A stretch of 64,000 nucleotides of DNA, taken from NCBI GenBank assembly GCA_016875095.1, contig VGSG01000006.1, positions 1 to 64,000 on the forward strand, written 5' to 3'. This document shows positions 25,507-35,130 of this stretch, piece by piece (within the stretch, counting starts at the first letter, position 1; each line of letters starts with the position of its first letter). Made by a program: the position numbers and the translations under genes. Below the pieces are notes generated by a model. It ran no database searches. It worked only from the letters and a program-made list of their open reading frames with translations, and was not told the origin of the DNA. The stretch is from Deltaproteobacteria bacterium. GTDB lineage: Bacteria > Desulfobacterota > Desulfomonilia > Desulfomonilales > Desulfomonilaceae.

Positions 25507-27077
25507 GGCGAGGTCATGAGTTCTCGGACAAAGTGTTTCAAGAAATCGTAGAGATCGGTGGTGGAGTCCCATGTTCGACAATATGTTCGCTCGCTGTCGT
25601 CAATGGGTTCAAAATCGCTCTTCTGGCGCTCCAGGATCTCAACCCGAGCGTCAGAGGGATCGCCCGCGCTTTCCATACGGCGCTTGAGCCTGCTACGGAG
25701 CACGGCTTCCGGCGCGGCGCACTCCACAATTCTGAATCGGGCCGTGACCTTGTCGGCCAGTTCTTTGGCCTTTTCTCGATGAGCGCGACTGCCGAAGGAC
25801 GCGTCAAGGATCACGGATTCCCCCCGGATTAGACGCTGCCGCGCAGCCTCCAGGAGGGCCTCATAAATCCTCTCCGTCGCACCGGACGTATAGATCCCCT
25901 CGCGGTACTTGTCAAGTCGATGTTGGGTCGGCGCCACACCGTGCATTTCTTTCCGAACCGCATCCGATCGGATCGGCGCTGATCCGAGCCTTATTGCCAG
26001 CCGTTCCGCGAGGTAGCTCTTACCGCTGCCGGAAAGCCCGTTGGTGATTATCAGAGTCGGTCGCGGCGCGGCCTTCAGGTACGAGAGCGCAAGAGCGAAG
26101 TAATCTTGCGCCTCAGCCCGTGCCGCTTCTTTGTCCGCGGCAGGCACTTCGGTTTCGTCAAGCGTGAAGCTCAAGACCTTGCCACGAACAAGGGCTCGAT
26201 ATGACTTGTAATAGTTCAACAGGTCCATTACATGGGGGTCGCCCGAAGAATCACGATACCGCCGAGCCATACGGTCGGCGAACGCAGGAAAACCTCTAAA
26301 GGCCAAGTCCATGAGAAGGAAGGCCAGGTCCGCGGACGTGTCTCCGTATCGAAAGCGTTCGTTGAATTCGATACAGTCGTAAAGAATGACGCCGTTCAGA
26401 ATAACCACGTGTTCCAGGTGCAGGTCTCCGTGGCAATCGCGAATGAAGCCCTCCCGCGCCCGATGCGCGAAGAGGCCCTTGTTGCGATCCAGGAATTCCA
26501 GCGTGAGCGCGACGAGCTCCCCATAGGTTTGCTCGCCGATTGTGCGGCCGATGTAGGGACGAGTTTGTTCGAAGTTCTCTTCCGCATTGTACCGGATAAC
26601 ACTTGGAGCCCCAAATCTGGCGATCTCCGGTCCGATGGGCGCGTGAGAATGAAAGTGCGCCACTCGGTCAGCCACTCTATCGATGATCTCCAGAGTTACC
26701 AGATCGTTCCTGAGCATGGTGAGCAGCATCCGCTCTTCGGGCAGACGCCTCATGAGGACCGCCGCGTCGATCTCCTCACCTTCTTCGCTCAGATTGATCC
26801 CGTGGGGACCGTCATGAATGGGGACCACCCCCAGGTACACTCCTTCGGAAAAGCGCGAATTGAGACGCACCTCTTGCGCGCAATAGCGCTTGCGCTTCTC
26901 CAGAGTGGTAAAATCAAGAAATCCCAGATCAATGGGCTTCTTGACCTTGTATACAAGGTCTCCGGAGAGAAAGATGACGGAACTGTGGGTTTGGATCACT
27001 TGGATGAATTGAGGCTTGTGAGGATATAGATCCGGACGGCAAAGGGCTTCGATAAGCCGATTCAATTGAGCGGTCAC
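25503..27077 (-). CDS. Aminoglycoside phosphotransferase-like / P-loop kinase fusion
   Basis: A 524-residue two-domain protein. Residues about 1-330 resemble a choline/aminoglycoside kinase fold: THSSVIFLSGDLVYKVKKP with the ATP Lys, and the Brenner-type HGDLHLEHVV with IEFNERFRYGD as catalytic and metal loops. Residues about 335-524 form an AAA_33/gluconate-kinase-like P-loop domain with Walker A GLSGSGKS. The same fusion is widespread in bacteria without an assigned substrate. It overlaps rlmN by four bases upstream and the TPR gene downstream. Confidence 0.85.
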   Translation of the reverse strand: MTAQLNRLIEALCRPDLYPHKPQFIQVIQTHSSVIFLSGDLVYKVKKPIDLGFLDFTTLEKRKRYCAQEVRLNSRFSEGVYLGVVPIHDGPHGINLSEEGEEIDAAVLMRRLPEERMLLTMLRNDLVTLEIIDRVADRVAHFHSHAPIGPEIARFGAPSVIRYNAEENFEQTRPYIGRTIGEQTYGELVALTLEFLDRNKGLFAHRAREGFIRDCHGDLHLEHVVILNGVILYDCIEFNERFRYGDTSADLAFLLMDLAFRGFPAFADRMARRYRDSSGDPHVMDLLNYYKSYRALVRGKVLSFTLDETEVPAADKEAARAEAQDYFALALSYLKAAPRPTLIITNGLSGSGKSYLAERLAIRLGSAPIRSDAVRKEMHGVAPTQHRLDKYREGIYTSGATERIYEALLEAARQRLIRGESVILDASFGSRAHREKAKELADKVTARFRIVECAAPEAVLRSRLKRRMESAGDPSDARVEILERQKSDFEPIDDSERTYCRTWDSTTDLYDFLKHFVRELMTSP

Positions 27078-28162
27078 AGTTCCCGGCTACCTCCCGCGAG
27101 CTGGCCGCACGCGGCCAGAACATCCCGTCCGCGAGATTTCCTTATGATGGCCATGAGCGAACGGGACATGAGTATCTCTTGGAAGCGAGCGACACGTTCA
27201 GGGTCAGGAGACCTGAAATCCTCCAGCATGTCGTCGTTGAGCGGTATCAGGTTTACCTTGGCTCGTATGGGGTTCAACAGCTTGACCAGGCGCCGGGCGT
27301 CTGCGTCGGAATCGTTGAAATCCTTGATAAGCACGTATTCAATGGTGATACGGTCCCGTCTGGGCAGAGGATACTCCCGGAGGGCTTCAAGTAGGTCTTC
27401 GAGCGGATAGGCGCGGTTCACCGGCATAATGAAATCACGTTGTTCATCGGTGACTGCGTTGAGGCTCACCGCGAGCTTCGCTCTCACGTCCCGGCCCAAA
27501 CGGCTGATCCGGGGCGCCAGGCCGGATGTGGACACCGTCAAGCGCCTCCATGAGATCTGGGGCCCTGTCGGGTGAGTAAGAATACGGATCGCTTTGACCG
27601 CGTTGAGGTAGTTGGCCAGCGGCTCACCCATTCCCATGAAGACCACGTTCGTGATGCGGCTCGATGGCGCGGTCTTGCGCACCGTGAGGACCTGCCCGAC
27701 AATCTCCCCCGCCGTCAGGTTGCGCACGAGGCCCATGCGAGCAGTGCGGCAGATCTTGCACCCCATTGAGCAACCGACCTGGGTGGAAACGCACAGGGTG
27801 TCGTGATCGTCCTCGGGGATGAGGACCGCTTCCACGCCACAGCCATCCCGCATGTGCAAAAGGAACTTCCTGACGCCATCCCGGGAGCGGGATTCAGAAA
27901 CCACGCGAGGCGGGCCGACACGGGCAATAAGCTCCAGATCCTCTCGAAAGCCTTTCGAAAGGTTGGTCATCTGCTGGAATGAATCCGCAAGGCCCTGATG
28001 AATCCACTTCATCACTTGGGCGGCTCGGTATCGCTCCTTGCCCAAATCGGCCATAAAGCGTTCCAGCTCATCCAGAGTCATCCCCGTGAGATCGGGCCGG
28101 GGCTCGGAAGCGTCGTATTGATGAGCCGTTCGGGGCTCGAGCTGATTCGCGTTGGTCATCAT
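27074..28162 (-). CDS. rlmN: 23S rRNA (adenine2503-C2) methyltransferase, radical SAM
   Basis: Radical SAM methylase of A2503 in 23S rRNA, often also of A37 in tRNA. The 362 residues carry the cluster motif C131-SMG-C135-KI-C138 after STQVG, the GMGEPLANY segment, and VSLNAVTDEQRD; the C-terminal cysteine expected to accept methyl is in LAACGQLAGG. It lies 42 bases after ndk and overlaps the kinase fusion. Confidence 0.95.
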   Translation of the reverse strand: MMTNANQLEPRTAHQYDASEPRPDLTGMTLDELERFMADLGKERYRAAQVMKWIHQGLADSFQQMTNLSKGFREDLELIARVGPPRVVSESRSRDGVRKFLLHMRDGCGVEAVLIPEDDHDTLCVSTQVGCSMGCKICRTARMGLVRNLTAGEIVGQVLTVRKTAPSSRITNVVFMGMGEPLANYLNAVKAIRILTHPTGPQISWRRLTVSTSGLAPRISRLGRDVRAKLAVSLNAVTDEQRDFIMPVNRAYPLEDLLEALREYPLPRRDRITIEYVLIKDFNDSDADARRLVKLLNPIRAKVNLIPLNDDMLEDFRSPDPERVARFQEILMSRSLMAIIRKSRGRDVLAACGQLAGGSREL

Positions 28163-28204
28163 AACGTCTTCGTAAAGCCTGGACGTGGCATACTACCGAG
28201 TAGA

Positions 28205-28618
28205 TCAACAGATTTCTATCTCGGCGAAAAAGTACCCGATCTCAAACCGCGCGCTCTCCACGGAATCGGATCCGTGGACTATGTTGTTCTGTTTGCTGTC
28301 GGCCCATCGGGCTCGTATCGTGCCCGGAGCGGCTTTGGCCGGGTCCGTTGCGCCCATTAATTCGCGATTACGCACTATGACATCGTCTCCTTCCAGCGCC
28401 ATGAGAACCACGGGCCCAGAGATCATGAATTCAACCAGTTCCGGGAAAAAGGGCTGCTGCTTATGCACATAATAAAAGCCTTCCGCCTCTTCCCGGCTCA
28501 GTTTCTTCATCTTCATCGCGGCCACTCTGACGCCCGCCTCCTCGAAGACCGCGATCACCGCGCCGATCAGCTTCTTCTTGACCCCGTCGGGCTTTATTAT
28601 AGACAAGGTTCTCTGCAT
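28205..28618 (-). CDS. ndk: Nucleoside diphosphate kinase
   Basis: Transfers phosphate between nucleoside di- and triphosphates. The 137 residues are the usual length: [15 protein letters not shown] at the N terminus, [14 protein letters not shown], and the catalytic His115 in [13 protein letters not shown] lies upstream of the ATG. First gene of the minus-strand run ndk-rlmN-kinase fusion-TPR-purH-purE. Confidence 0.97.
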   Translation of the reverse strand: MQRTLSIIKPDGVKKKLIGAVIAVFEEAGVRVAAMKMKKLSREEAEGFYYVHKQQPFFPELVEFMISGPVVLMALEGDDVIVRNRELMGATDPAKAAPGTIRARWADSKQNNIVHGSDSVESARFEIGYFFAEIEIC

Positions 28619-29036
28619 AACGGTTCTCCTCCAAGGCTCAAAGTAGCATATTGACTCGCCCGTGCGCGTGGAAGGCGTCCGAAAGCGGGTCGGAAAATTT
28701 TGGTATATAGGAATGAAGGCAAAAAGGAAAGAGCAGACGCAATGCCGGTGTAAGGATTCAGTTATGCGACCGGCAAGCGCATCTCAGCTCTCATGAGGAG
28801 GACGCCGGACCCGATCCGGGGTCCTTTTCATGACATGATTGAGGGAGTGGCTCTAGGACGCTCAACCCAATCTTTATTTTACTCGTGGGAATACCTGTGG
28901 TCTTCCGCGAAGGGTTCTGGTAAAGAAGATGTGCCGCGGCGCCGGTTCGGGATTCGCGGACAAAGAAAGGCGGGGGTCATTTTGTGAGGTCCCCGGGGGG
29001 TGATCGGTTATCTATTCTCCGGAGGTCGAGGCGCAT
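28619..29036. other. Intergenic region with palindromic repeat
   Basis: 418 bases between divergent ndk and the exported nitroreductase, without a supported gene. Positions 28798-28826 hold a GC-rich palindromic segment also found, with few changes, at 9086-9113. The nitroreductase has GGAGG about 15 bases before its ATG. Confidence 0.5.
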
Positions 29037-29729
29037 ATGTTCAATCAGACTGGATACCGCGCAGTTATCGGCGGACTGGCTTTGACGCTTGTGTGTTCCC
29101 CTGCCCTCTTGGCGCAGAACGAGATCCGTTTGCCGAAACCGGATCTGAAGGGGAGCGTTTCGGTGGCCCAAGCCATGGCGAACAAGAAGACGGTCCGACA
29201 GTATAAGGGAACACCGCTGACTCTCCAGCAGGTGTCTCAGCTCCTGTGGGTCGCCAACGGAGACCTTCCGCGAGACGCGATAAGCGGGGCGACGCTCAAA
29301 GTTATGCCGTCCGCGGGCGGACTCTATCCCCTGGAAGTGTTTCTTGTGGCCGGTCAGGGCGGCGTGGCCGAGGTTCCTGCGGGAGTGTATCAGTATAACC
29401 CCCGCAAGAACGTGTTGGAGCTGACCTCTCAGGGGGATAAGCGCAACTTGTTGGCGAATGCGGCTCTGGGCCAGATGTGGCTTGCTCGAGCGCCTGCCGT
29501 GGTGTTGATTGGGGCGATATTCGAGCGCACTACCATGCGGTATGGCAGCCGAGGAGTGAATTACGTGATGATGGAGGCCGGGAGCGCCAATCAGAATATA
29601 TACCTGGAAGCCGAATCTTTGGGAATCTCCGCCGGAGGCGTCGGGGCGTTCGATGATGGAAAGGTGGCGTCCGTGCTGAGTCTCCCATCGTCGGTGAAGC
29701 CGCTGCTCCTTGTGGCGGTGGGCAAGTAA
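29037..29729 (+). CDS. Exported SagB-type nitroreductase-family protein
   Basis: A 230-residue flavoprotein-fold protein with an N-terminal signal peptide (VIGGLALTLVCSPALLAQ, cleavage near Ala26-Gln27). The mature part has the SagB/nitroreductase arrangement: SVAQAMANKKTVRQYKGTPLTLQQVSQLLW with the FMN-phosphate Arg, MPSAGGLYPLEVFLV, then MRYGSRGVNYVMMEAGSANQNIYLEAESLGI and GVGAFDD. Nitroreductases usually act in the cytosol; export of this form implies a cofactor loaded before or during export. Substrate unknown. It lies about 0.4 kb upstream of hppA, which has its own promoter. Confidence 0.85.
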   Translation: MFNQTGYRAVIGGLALTLVCSPALLAQNEIRLPKPDLKGSVSVAQAMANKKTVRQYKGTPLTLQQVSQLLWVANGDLPRDAISGATLKVMPSAGGLYPLEVFLVAGQGGVAEVPAGVYQYNPRKNVLELTSQGDKRNLLANAALGQMWLARAPAVVLIGAIFERTTMRYGSRGVNYVMMEAGSANQNIYLEAESLGISAGGVGAFDDGKVASVLSLPSSVKPLLLVAVGK

Positions 29730-29824
29730 TCCGCAAGACGCACCCGAAGTTAGTCTCCCAGGCCCTTATCGTAACCTCGCGCCGTAAAGATTCGGTTAGG
29801 CGCGGGTAGGACGCGCATCTCACT

Positions 29825-29978
29825 TGTCATTGCGAGGAGTGAATGGTGGGACAGGTGTCTCGCCTGTCAAAGAATGACGGGCGCTCCCTGTTCCGCGCGA
29901 GGCCGTCCCATCGGCAATTCGCCTTCTTGAAGTCCGGAAAATTACTTCGTCCTGCGTTCCGCGGGACTCGCAATGACA
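29825..29978. repeat. Dispersed element, copy 2, with 12-base terminal inverted repeats
   Basis: TGTCATTGCGAG at 29825-29836 and its exact complement at 29967-29978 bound a 154-base segment. Inside, relative to the other copies, lies the reverse orientation of the core: GGTGGGACAGGTGTCTCGCCTGTC then AATGACGGG. No open frame inside. It resembles a non-autonomous miniature element; related copies are at 4781-4848 and 59639-59759. Confidence 0.75.
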
Positions 29979-30025
29979 GTCATTCCTCGCCTAACGGAAT
30001 GGTTATCCCGCGCCCGCATTCGTCC

Positions 30026-30054
30026 TTGACACCATGACCGTTTCTCGGTAATGT
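30026..30054 (+). promoter_or_regulatory. Sigma-70-type promoter of hppA
   Basis: TTGACA (30026-30031), 17-base spacer, TAATGT (30049-30054). Transcription would start near 30061, about 58 bases before the hppA ATG. Confidence 0.7.
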
Positions 30055-30118
30055 GCGCTGAATAGGCGTCTTTTCTCCCTAGAGAAAATATTTGATTGCA
30101 TTTCAAGGAGGTAGGTGG

Positions 30119-32212
30119 ATGGACTGGGTGGTTTATATTGCCCTCATCTGCGGGGCCCTAGGTGTGGCCTACAGCCTGATTACCGCGGGCTGGGTCTTTA
30201 AGCAGGAGGCCGGGAGCAAGGAGATGCAGGACATCTCCAGCTACGTGGCCGAAGGCGCAATGGCTTACCTCACGCGCCAGTACAAGGTTGTGGCGATCAT
30301 AGCCGTGATTCTGCTCATCGTCTTGTACGTGGCCTTCAAGAGCATCATGCCGCCGCTGGGATTCCTCATCGGTCTGGTCGGGTCCGCTCTGGCCGGCTTT
30401 CTCGGCATGAAGGTTTCCGTCAACGCAAACGTGCGGGTGGCTGCGGCCGCCTCCAAGAGCTTGCCCGACGCAATGGAAGTGGCTTTCAAGGGCGGTTCGG
30501 TCACCGGGATCGTGGTCACCGGTCTGGCGCTCTTGGGCGTGGCGGGGTTCTTCTTGGTGGCCCGCTCGTATAACCCCGATCCAAAGGCCATCTTTAGCGC
30601 TTTGGTGGCGCTGGGCTTCGGGAGTTCCCTCATGAGCGTCTTTGCTCGTGTGGGTGGCGGTATCTACACGAAGGCCGCGGACGTGGGCGCGGACCTGGTG
30701 GGTAAGGTCGAAGCGGACCTGCCTGAAGACGACCCCCGCAACGCGGGCGTCATCGCGGACAACGTGGGTGACAACGTAGGCGACTGCGCAGGTATGGCCG
30801 CGGACCTTTACGAAACGTACACGGTTACCATCGTGGCCGCCATGCTGCTCGGCAAGACAGTGTACAGCATGGACTCCGCCGCGTTCTATCTGCCTCTGCT
30901 TATTGGCGGGGCCGCGATCATCGCCTCGGTCATCGGCACCTTCTTTGTCCGGCTGAGCAAGGCCAAGGCTGAGAAAGACCTCTACATTATGGGCGCGCTC
31001 TATAAGGGGCTTGCCGTGGCAGGTATCCTGGCGGCCGCCCTCTTCTACATCGTGGCCCTGTACTTGCCTCTGCCGGCCCAAAAGGACGCGGGTTTCGTCA
31101 TCACTCCGCTCGCGATCTTTTACATGGCTGTGCTCGGTCTGGTCCTTACCGGGCTCATCGTGGTGATCACCGAGTATTTTACGGGCATGTACGGCCCGGT
31201 GAAGTATGTGGCTCACGCCAGCGTCACCGGTCACGGCACCAACATCATTGCCGGCTTGGCTATCGGAATGATGTCCACGGTGCTGCCGATTCTTGTGCTG
31301 GCCGGCGCCATTCTGGCCGGTTACGGTCTGGGCGGAGGCTTTTCGGGCAGCCCGTCGACCGGTTTGTACGGTGTCGCGGTGACGGTCGTTTCCATGCTCT
31401 CCATGACCGGCATGGTGGTCGCGATCGACTCATACGGCCCGATCACGGATAATGCCGGCGGTATCGCGGAGATGGCAAATCTGGCCGAAGAAGTGCGCAA
31501 CCGCACCGACCCCCTGGATGCAGTGGGCAACACGACCAAGGCGGTGACCAAAGGGTATGCGATCGGTTCCGCAGCCCTTGCTGCTCTGGTGCTCTTTGCC
31601 GAGTATACAAGGGCCATTGAGGAACTCACCGGCAAAGCCCTGATGTTTGACCTCTCCGATCCCAAGATCCTGATTGGATTGCTCATCGGCGGGATCATTC
31701 CCTACTTCTTCGCCGCGCTGTGCATGTTGGCTGTTGGTAAAGCCGCAGGCGCCATCGTTGAAGAGGTGCGGCGTCAATTCCGCGAGATTAAGGGCCTGAA
31801 GGAAGGTCTGCCCGGTGTAAAGGCCGAATACGGCAAGTGCGTCGATCTGGTGACGGCGGCGGCTCAGAAGCAGATGGTGCTCCCCTCGCTTCTGCCCGTG
31901 GTCCTCCCACTGGTAATCGGTTTCATTCCGGGCCTGGGGGCGCCGGCTCTGGGCGGCGTGCTCATCGGGAGCATCGTGGTGGGTCTGTTCCTGGCCATTG
32001 CGATGACCACAGGCGGGGCGACCTGGGATAACGCCAAGAAGTACATCGAAGACGGTAATCTGGGCGGCAAAGGAAGCGAAGCTCACAAGGCCGCGGTCAC
32101 CGGCGACACCGTCGGCGACCCGTACAAAGATACCGCAGGACCGGCCTTGAACCCCGTGATCAAAGTGGTCAACATGGTCGCTCTGCTGGTGGTTCCGTTT
32201 ATCGTCAAGTAA
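30119..32212 (+). CDS. hppA: Membrane-bound proton-pumping pyrophosphatase, K+-independent type
   Basis: Couples PPi hydrolysis to ion export. From the ATG at 30119 (AGGAGG upstream) the protein has 697 residues with about 16 membrane helices. Substrate motifs include [41 protein letters not shown] and the C-terminal [18 protein letters not shown]. The K+-dependence segment reads [10 protein letters not shown], with Lys474 and Thr477; Lys/Thr here marks the K+-independent H+-pumping class, whereas K+-dependent enzymes have Ala and Gly. In syntrophic and sulfate-reducing anaerobes it conserves energy from substrate activation. Confidence 0.95.
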   Translation: MDWVVYIALICGALGVAYSLITAGWVFKQEAGSKEMQDISSYVAEGAMAYLTRQYKVVAIIAVILLIVLYVAFKSIMPPLGFLIGLVGSALAGFLGMKVSVNANVRVAAAASKSLPDAMEVAFKGGSVTGIVVTGLALLGVAGFFLVARSYNPDPKAIFSALVALGFGSSLMSVFARVGGGIYTKAADVGADLVGKVEADLPEDDPRNAGVIADNVGDNVGDCAGMAADLYETYTVTIVAAMLLGKTVYSMDSAAFYLPLLIGGAAIIASVIGTFFVRLSKAKAEKDLYIMGALYKGLAVAGILAAALFYIVALYLPLPAQKDAGFVITPLAIFYMAVLGLVLTGLIVVITEYFTGMYGPVKYVAHASVTGHGTNIIAGLAIGMMSTVLPILVLAGAILAGYGLGGGFSGSPSTGLYGVAVTVVSMLSMTGMVVAIDSYGPITDNAGGIAEMANLAEEVRNRTDPLDAVGNTTKAVTKGYAIGSAALAALVLFAEYTRAIEELTGKALMFDLSDPKILIGLLIGGIIPYFFAALCMLAVGKAAGAIVEEVRRQFREIKGLKEGLPGVKAEYGKCVDLVTAAAQKQMVLPSLLPVVLPLVIGFIPGLGAPALGGVLIGSIVVGLFLAIAMTTGGATWDNAKKYIEDGNLGGKGSEAHKAAVTGDTVGDPYKDTAGPALNPVIKVVNMVALLVVPFIVK

Positions 32213-32260
32213 ATCCATCGAGGCGGACATTGCCCGCCTCCACAACAGAGCAGACAATCC

Positions 32261-32302
32261 AAAAGCCCCTGCTTTCCGGTCGAGGAAGGCGGGGGCTTTT
32301 TG
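32261..32302 (+). terminator. Intrinsic terminator after hppA
   Basis: A 17-pair stem (32261-32277 with 32284-32300, two G-U pairs) around GGTCGA, followed by a T-run, 48 bases after the hppA stop. Confidence 0.85.
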
Positions 32303-32458
32303 TTCCCGTCGCCAAAAGCCTTATCCGTTTCTCGGCAGTCTGCCGCGGTCATTCCGGCGGAACCCGAGCAGCGCGTCCCGAATAGGCCGTTACTTTCGGC
32401 AAACACGATATTGTTACCCGAACGCCGGGCGCCGGCCATCGAAGGGGCCGTGGGAACT

Positions 32459-34030
32459 TCACGGAAGGATGTCGTAAGCGAACACCACACTGCGAGGCCC
32501 GGTAAGGAGAGGCAACACGGGCCGATAGCTGACGAGGAGGACCACAAGAGACCGGTTACCCGCATTTTTCAGGTCACGGATTCGGAAGTCGGGTATGATC
32601 CCCTGGGATCCGACCGTCTTCCATTTTGTTTTCAGTTCGGTCCCATCCCATAGAAGATCTTCAATCACGCAACCTGCGCCGGTCTGTTTCGCAACGAGCA
32701 CCTCGTTCTCGCCGTCGCCGTCCGTATCCGCAATGAGGACTCTTCCCGGATAAATTATGCCTGGAATGCCCTTCTTTTCGGATACTTTGAGGGCACGCGG
32801 CACGCCGAAAAGCTTGTCGGTCATGTTGGCGAGAAGCCGATTCTCTTCGTCGAAAACCATGAGACGCTGATCCTGGCTCAGCATTACCTGGAAAAACGCC
32901 CCCCTTCCGCCCAACCTTCCGGATGCGTAACTGAGCAATAGCGCGCCGGGGGGCAGTGAAGCCTTGCCAACCGGCGTCACATCCTGCCCCTCCATCCGGA
33001 AAACGATCATCTCTCCCGAAAACACGTCGGGCCGATCTGTGCGCTGACCGAGAAGTATGCGCTTATTCTCGGCCGTGGGATCGGCAACCGTCGCCAGAAT
33101 GAGATGAGGGAATTTGGCGACTTCCCGCATGGAGCGGTCCGCATAATGAAAAATGGCCGATTCCATTCCCGATGGGGTCTGGTAGCACAGGATCACTTCC
33201 GCCATGCCGTCGCCATTCAGATCTTCCGCTTCAACACTTATGTAGTCCGCAGGCCGTTGGGAGAACTGGAAGAGTGTCCTGAGACTGCCCTCCTCAAAGC
33301 GGCTGACCGTCACCTGGCCCGCATCGAGGAAGATTGCTTCGTTTTTCTTATCGCCATCCACATCCGCTATATCCACCGCCCTCAGATCCACCGCGAGCTC
33401 CGGACTACGCCATGGACCGGCCGCGTCTCTGCGAATGGCGACGGGCGTGTACAGTCGGTCTCGCGTGGACCCACCCGGCTTTTCCGGCGGATCGGCTCGA
33501 TAAAAAGGCAGCCGGGGACTCCCATAGATCCCCTTGTTCACATTCACCACGAATATTTGCAGTAACGTGGGGAGTCCGTGGATATTCGCCACCTTCAAGT
33601 CCGTGCGTACAACCATGCGCTCCTTCCGGATATCCCACAGAACGCCGTTGAGGCGATACTGGCCCTCCTCCTCCGACAGCACACCGAAAACCACGAGGGA
33701 GGACCCCGCTTCGATCCCCAGCTTCACCGCTTCCTGCTCGATGGAAGGAAAGCCCTTTTGCTCCAAGAGCTTTCTGGTGGCATCTTCCGCTTCCACTCGG
33801 AGATTCGTCCCGGAGATGTCCACCGAAGACCTGAGTGTCCTGTCCGCATGGTCGCTGAAATCCTTCAACGTCTTATCGATCTGCCCGGAAATCACATGGA
33901 AGGGGAGAATCAGAACAGAGCCCGAACGAGCCTCCGCAGGAGAAGCCTCGGTTGGGCTGAGCGCGCGCAAAAGCACAACGAGCGCAAACCCCATGCACAG
34001 ACAGACAGAGATGAGAGAACGGGTGCGCAT
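32459..34030 (-). CDS. Exported FG-GAP/VCBS-repeat-like protein
   Basis: A 523-residue protein beginning with a membrane/signal segment ([20 protein letters not shown], then [10 protein letters not shown]). The first about 150 residues ([38 protein letters not shown]) resemble TolB-N-like periplasmic domains; the rest contains FG-GAP-like calcium-type loops, [29 protein letters not shown] and [15 protein letters not shown], as in beta-propellers. I start at the ATG at 34030, which has GGAG upstream; a longer frame would run through the terminator of the leader. Function unknown. Confidence 0.75.
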   Translation of the reverse strand: MRTRSLISVCLCMGFALVVLLRALSPTEASPAEARSGSVLILPFHVISGQIDKTLKDFSDHADRTLRSSVDISGTNLRVEAEDATRKLLEQKGFPSIEQEAVKLGIEAGSSLVVFGVLSEEEGQYRLNGVLWDIRKERMVVRTDLKVANIHGLPTLLQIFVVNVNKGIYGSPRLPFYRADPPEKPGGSTRDRLYTPVAIRRDAAGPWRSPELAVDLRAVDIADVDGDKKNEAIFLDAGQVTVSRFEEGSLRTLFQFSQRPADYISVEAEDLNGDGMAEVILCYQTPSGMESAIFHYADRSMREVAKFPHLILATVADPTAENKRILLGQRTDRPDVFSGEMIVFRMEGQDVTPVGKASLPPGALLLSYASGRLGGRGAFFQVMLSQDQRLMVFDEENRLLANMTDKLFGVPRALKVSEKKGIPGIIYPGRVLIADTDGDGENEVLVAKQTGAGCVIEDLLWDGTELKTKWKTVGSQGIIPDFRIRDLKNAGNRSLVVLLVSYRPVLPLLTGPRSVVFAYDILP

Positions 34031-34064
34031 CAGGCTCCAGCCTTCCTCCCTGAGCCGCTGTTGT

Positions 34065-34094
34065 AAAAAAAAACCAACTGTGAGTAACAGTTGG
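34065..34094 (-). terminator. Terminator within the leader of the FG-GAP-like gene
   Basis: On the minus strand CCAACTGT (34094-34087) pairs with ACAGTTGG (34081-34074) across a 5-base loop, followed by nine T residues. It lies 35 bases before the start codon, so it can either end the upstream transcript or act as an attenuator. Confidence 0.8.
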
Positions 34095-34240
34095 CGTAGG
34101 AGGAATAGCTTTCTACGCAGGGGGAAGAGCAAATTCCGTGCCACTTCTCCGCCGGGTAACCGTTTCCGGAAATCTTACATGATTCAGCATGGTTAACGGT
34201 GCCGGGCCCAAGATCGGAATCTGTTGAATTCACACTAAAA
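34095..34240 (-). ncRNA. Candidate structured 5' leader (riboswitch-like or small RNA)
   Basis: Upstream of the terminator the minus strand can fold into several stems: GCGTAG (34120-34115) with CTACGC (34101-34096), and a nested CCGG-CA-CCGTT pairing with AACGG-TTAC-CCGG spanning roughly 34206-34150. It does not match the conserved bases of the c-di-GMP-I, cobalamin, TPP, SAM or glycine classes as I know them. Together with the terminator this is the layout of a transcription-attenuating leader, but it is unproven. Confidence 0.35.
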
Positions 34241-34258
34241 TGTTCAAATTTTTGAACA
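34241..34258. promoter_or_regulatory. Perfect 18-base palindrome, operator-like
   Basis: TGTTCAAA-TT-TTTGAACA, a two-fold symmetric site about 90 bases downstream of the MBL hydrolase gene and upstream of the structured leader. Likely a dimeric regulator site; the regulator is not evident. Confidence 0.5.
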
Positions 34259-34348
34259 TCAGGCCCGCCTTGTTGCTAATTGCCTAACATAACTCGTGTT
34301 TATTCTCGTTCCAAAATCTGAACCGCCTGCCGAATTCTTGAACTACTC

Positions 34349-35014
34349 TCAGCCAAGGCCGAAGTACGCCTTCTTGATGAAATCAAAATTGCCCTGGACC
34401 TTCCCTGCGCCCTGCAGGGCCGGCCCATGACCGGGAATGAGCAGTTCCACGTGCAGCCGAGAAAGCCTCTCCACACTCTCTTTTAGCTGTTCCGCATTGC
34501 CCCCGGGCAAATCAAAACGGCCCACACCCTGGGCGAAAACCACGTCTCCCGCGATCAGAACCCGATGTCTCGGCCAGTACAGGCACAAGCTTCCGGGAGA
34601 ATGGCCGGGCGCGAGGATCACCTCGAATTCATGTTTTCCCAGCTCCAGAGTTCCCTCTTGGAGATAATAGTCAACACGATAGTCAGGCATCTTGATGCCC
34701 TGTTTGAGGTACGCGGGCCGCCACACTTCCTCGATAAAGCTTTCTTCTTGCCTGGAGAGTCCTATTTTCACTGAGGGGTTCGAAAAGGCTGCCGTTCCTT
34801 CGAAATGGTCCGGGTGCGAATGTGTGGCGATCACGGTTTTGATCTTCTTCGGATCGAATCCGTCGGCTTGCATGCGGGTGAAAAGCTCCTTTACCCGGTG
34901 CAGATGCCCGGGATCGACCAGGAGCGGCGTTTTGCCGTCGATGACGACGCTGTTACAGTTGTTTTCTCTCTGGTTCGTCCATGGGTAGACGTATAGGTGG
35001 TCTGATACCTTCAT
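34349..35014 (-). CDS. MBL-fold metallo-hydrolase
   Basis: A 221-residue metallo-beta-lactamase-fold hydrolase of the glyoxalase II-like type. Metal ligands are visible: T-HSHPDH (H65, H67, D69, H70), GHSPGSLCLY, AGDVVF, and IPGHGP near the C terminus. Not a resistance enzyme by sequence; likely a thioester hydrolase or similar. It lies between the FmdE gene and the FG-GAP-like gene, all on the minus strand. Confidence 0.9.
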   Translation of the reverse strand: MKVSDHLYVYPWTNQRENNCNSVVIDGKTPLLVDPGHLHRVKELFTRMQADGFDPKKIKTVIATHSHPDHFEGTAAFSNPSVKIGLSRQEESFIEEVWRPAYLKQGIKMPDYRVDYYLQEGTLELGKHEFEVILAPGHSPGSLCLYWPRHRVLIAGDVVFAQGVGRFDLPGGNAEQLKESVERLSRLHVELLIPGHGPALQGAGKVQGNFDFIKKAYFGLG

Positions 35015-35130
35015 AGCTGTTCCATTCTTGTTGAGCTTCGTATTGCGCTTAGATCAACAACGAGCGACGGGCAATTCGAGAATGCTTTCCAAGCCACTCG
35101 TTGGAAGACTCGGGAGCTTTGGGGCGCTTC

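Noticed and set aside
30158-32257. Long minus-strand frames opposite hppA
   Set aside because: High-GC antisense shadows with low-complexity His/Arg-rich translations; the plus strand encodes a full pyrophosphatase.
34095-34240. c-di-GMP-I (GEMM) riboswitch
   Set aside because: The conserved GCAAA and GGGACGCAAAGCC-type segments are absent, although the position before an exported protein suggested it.
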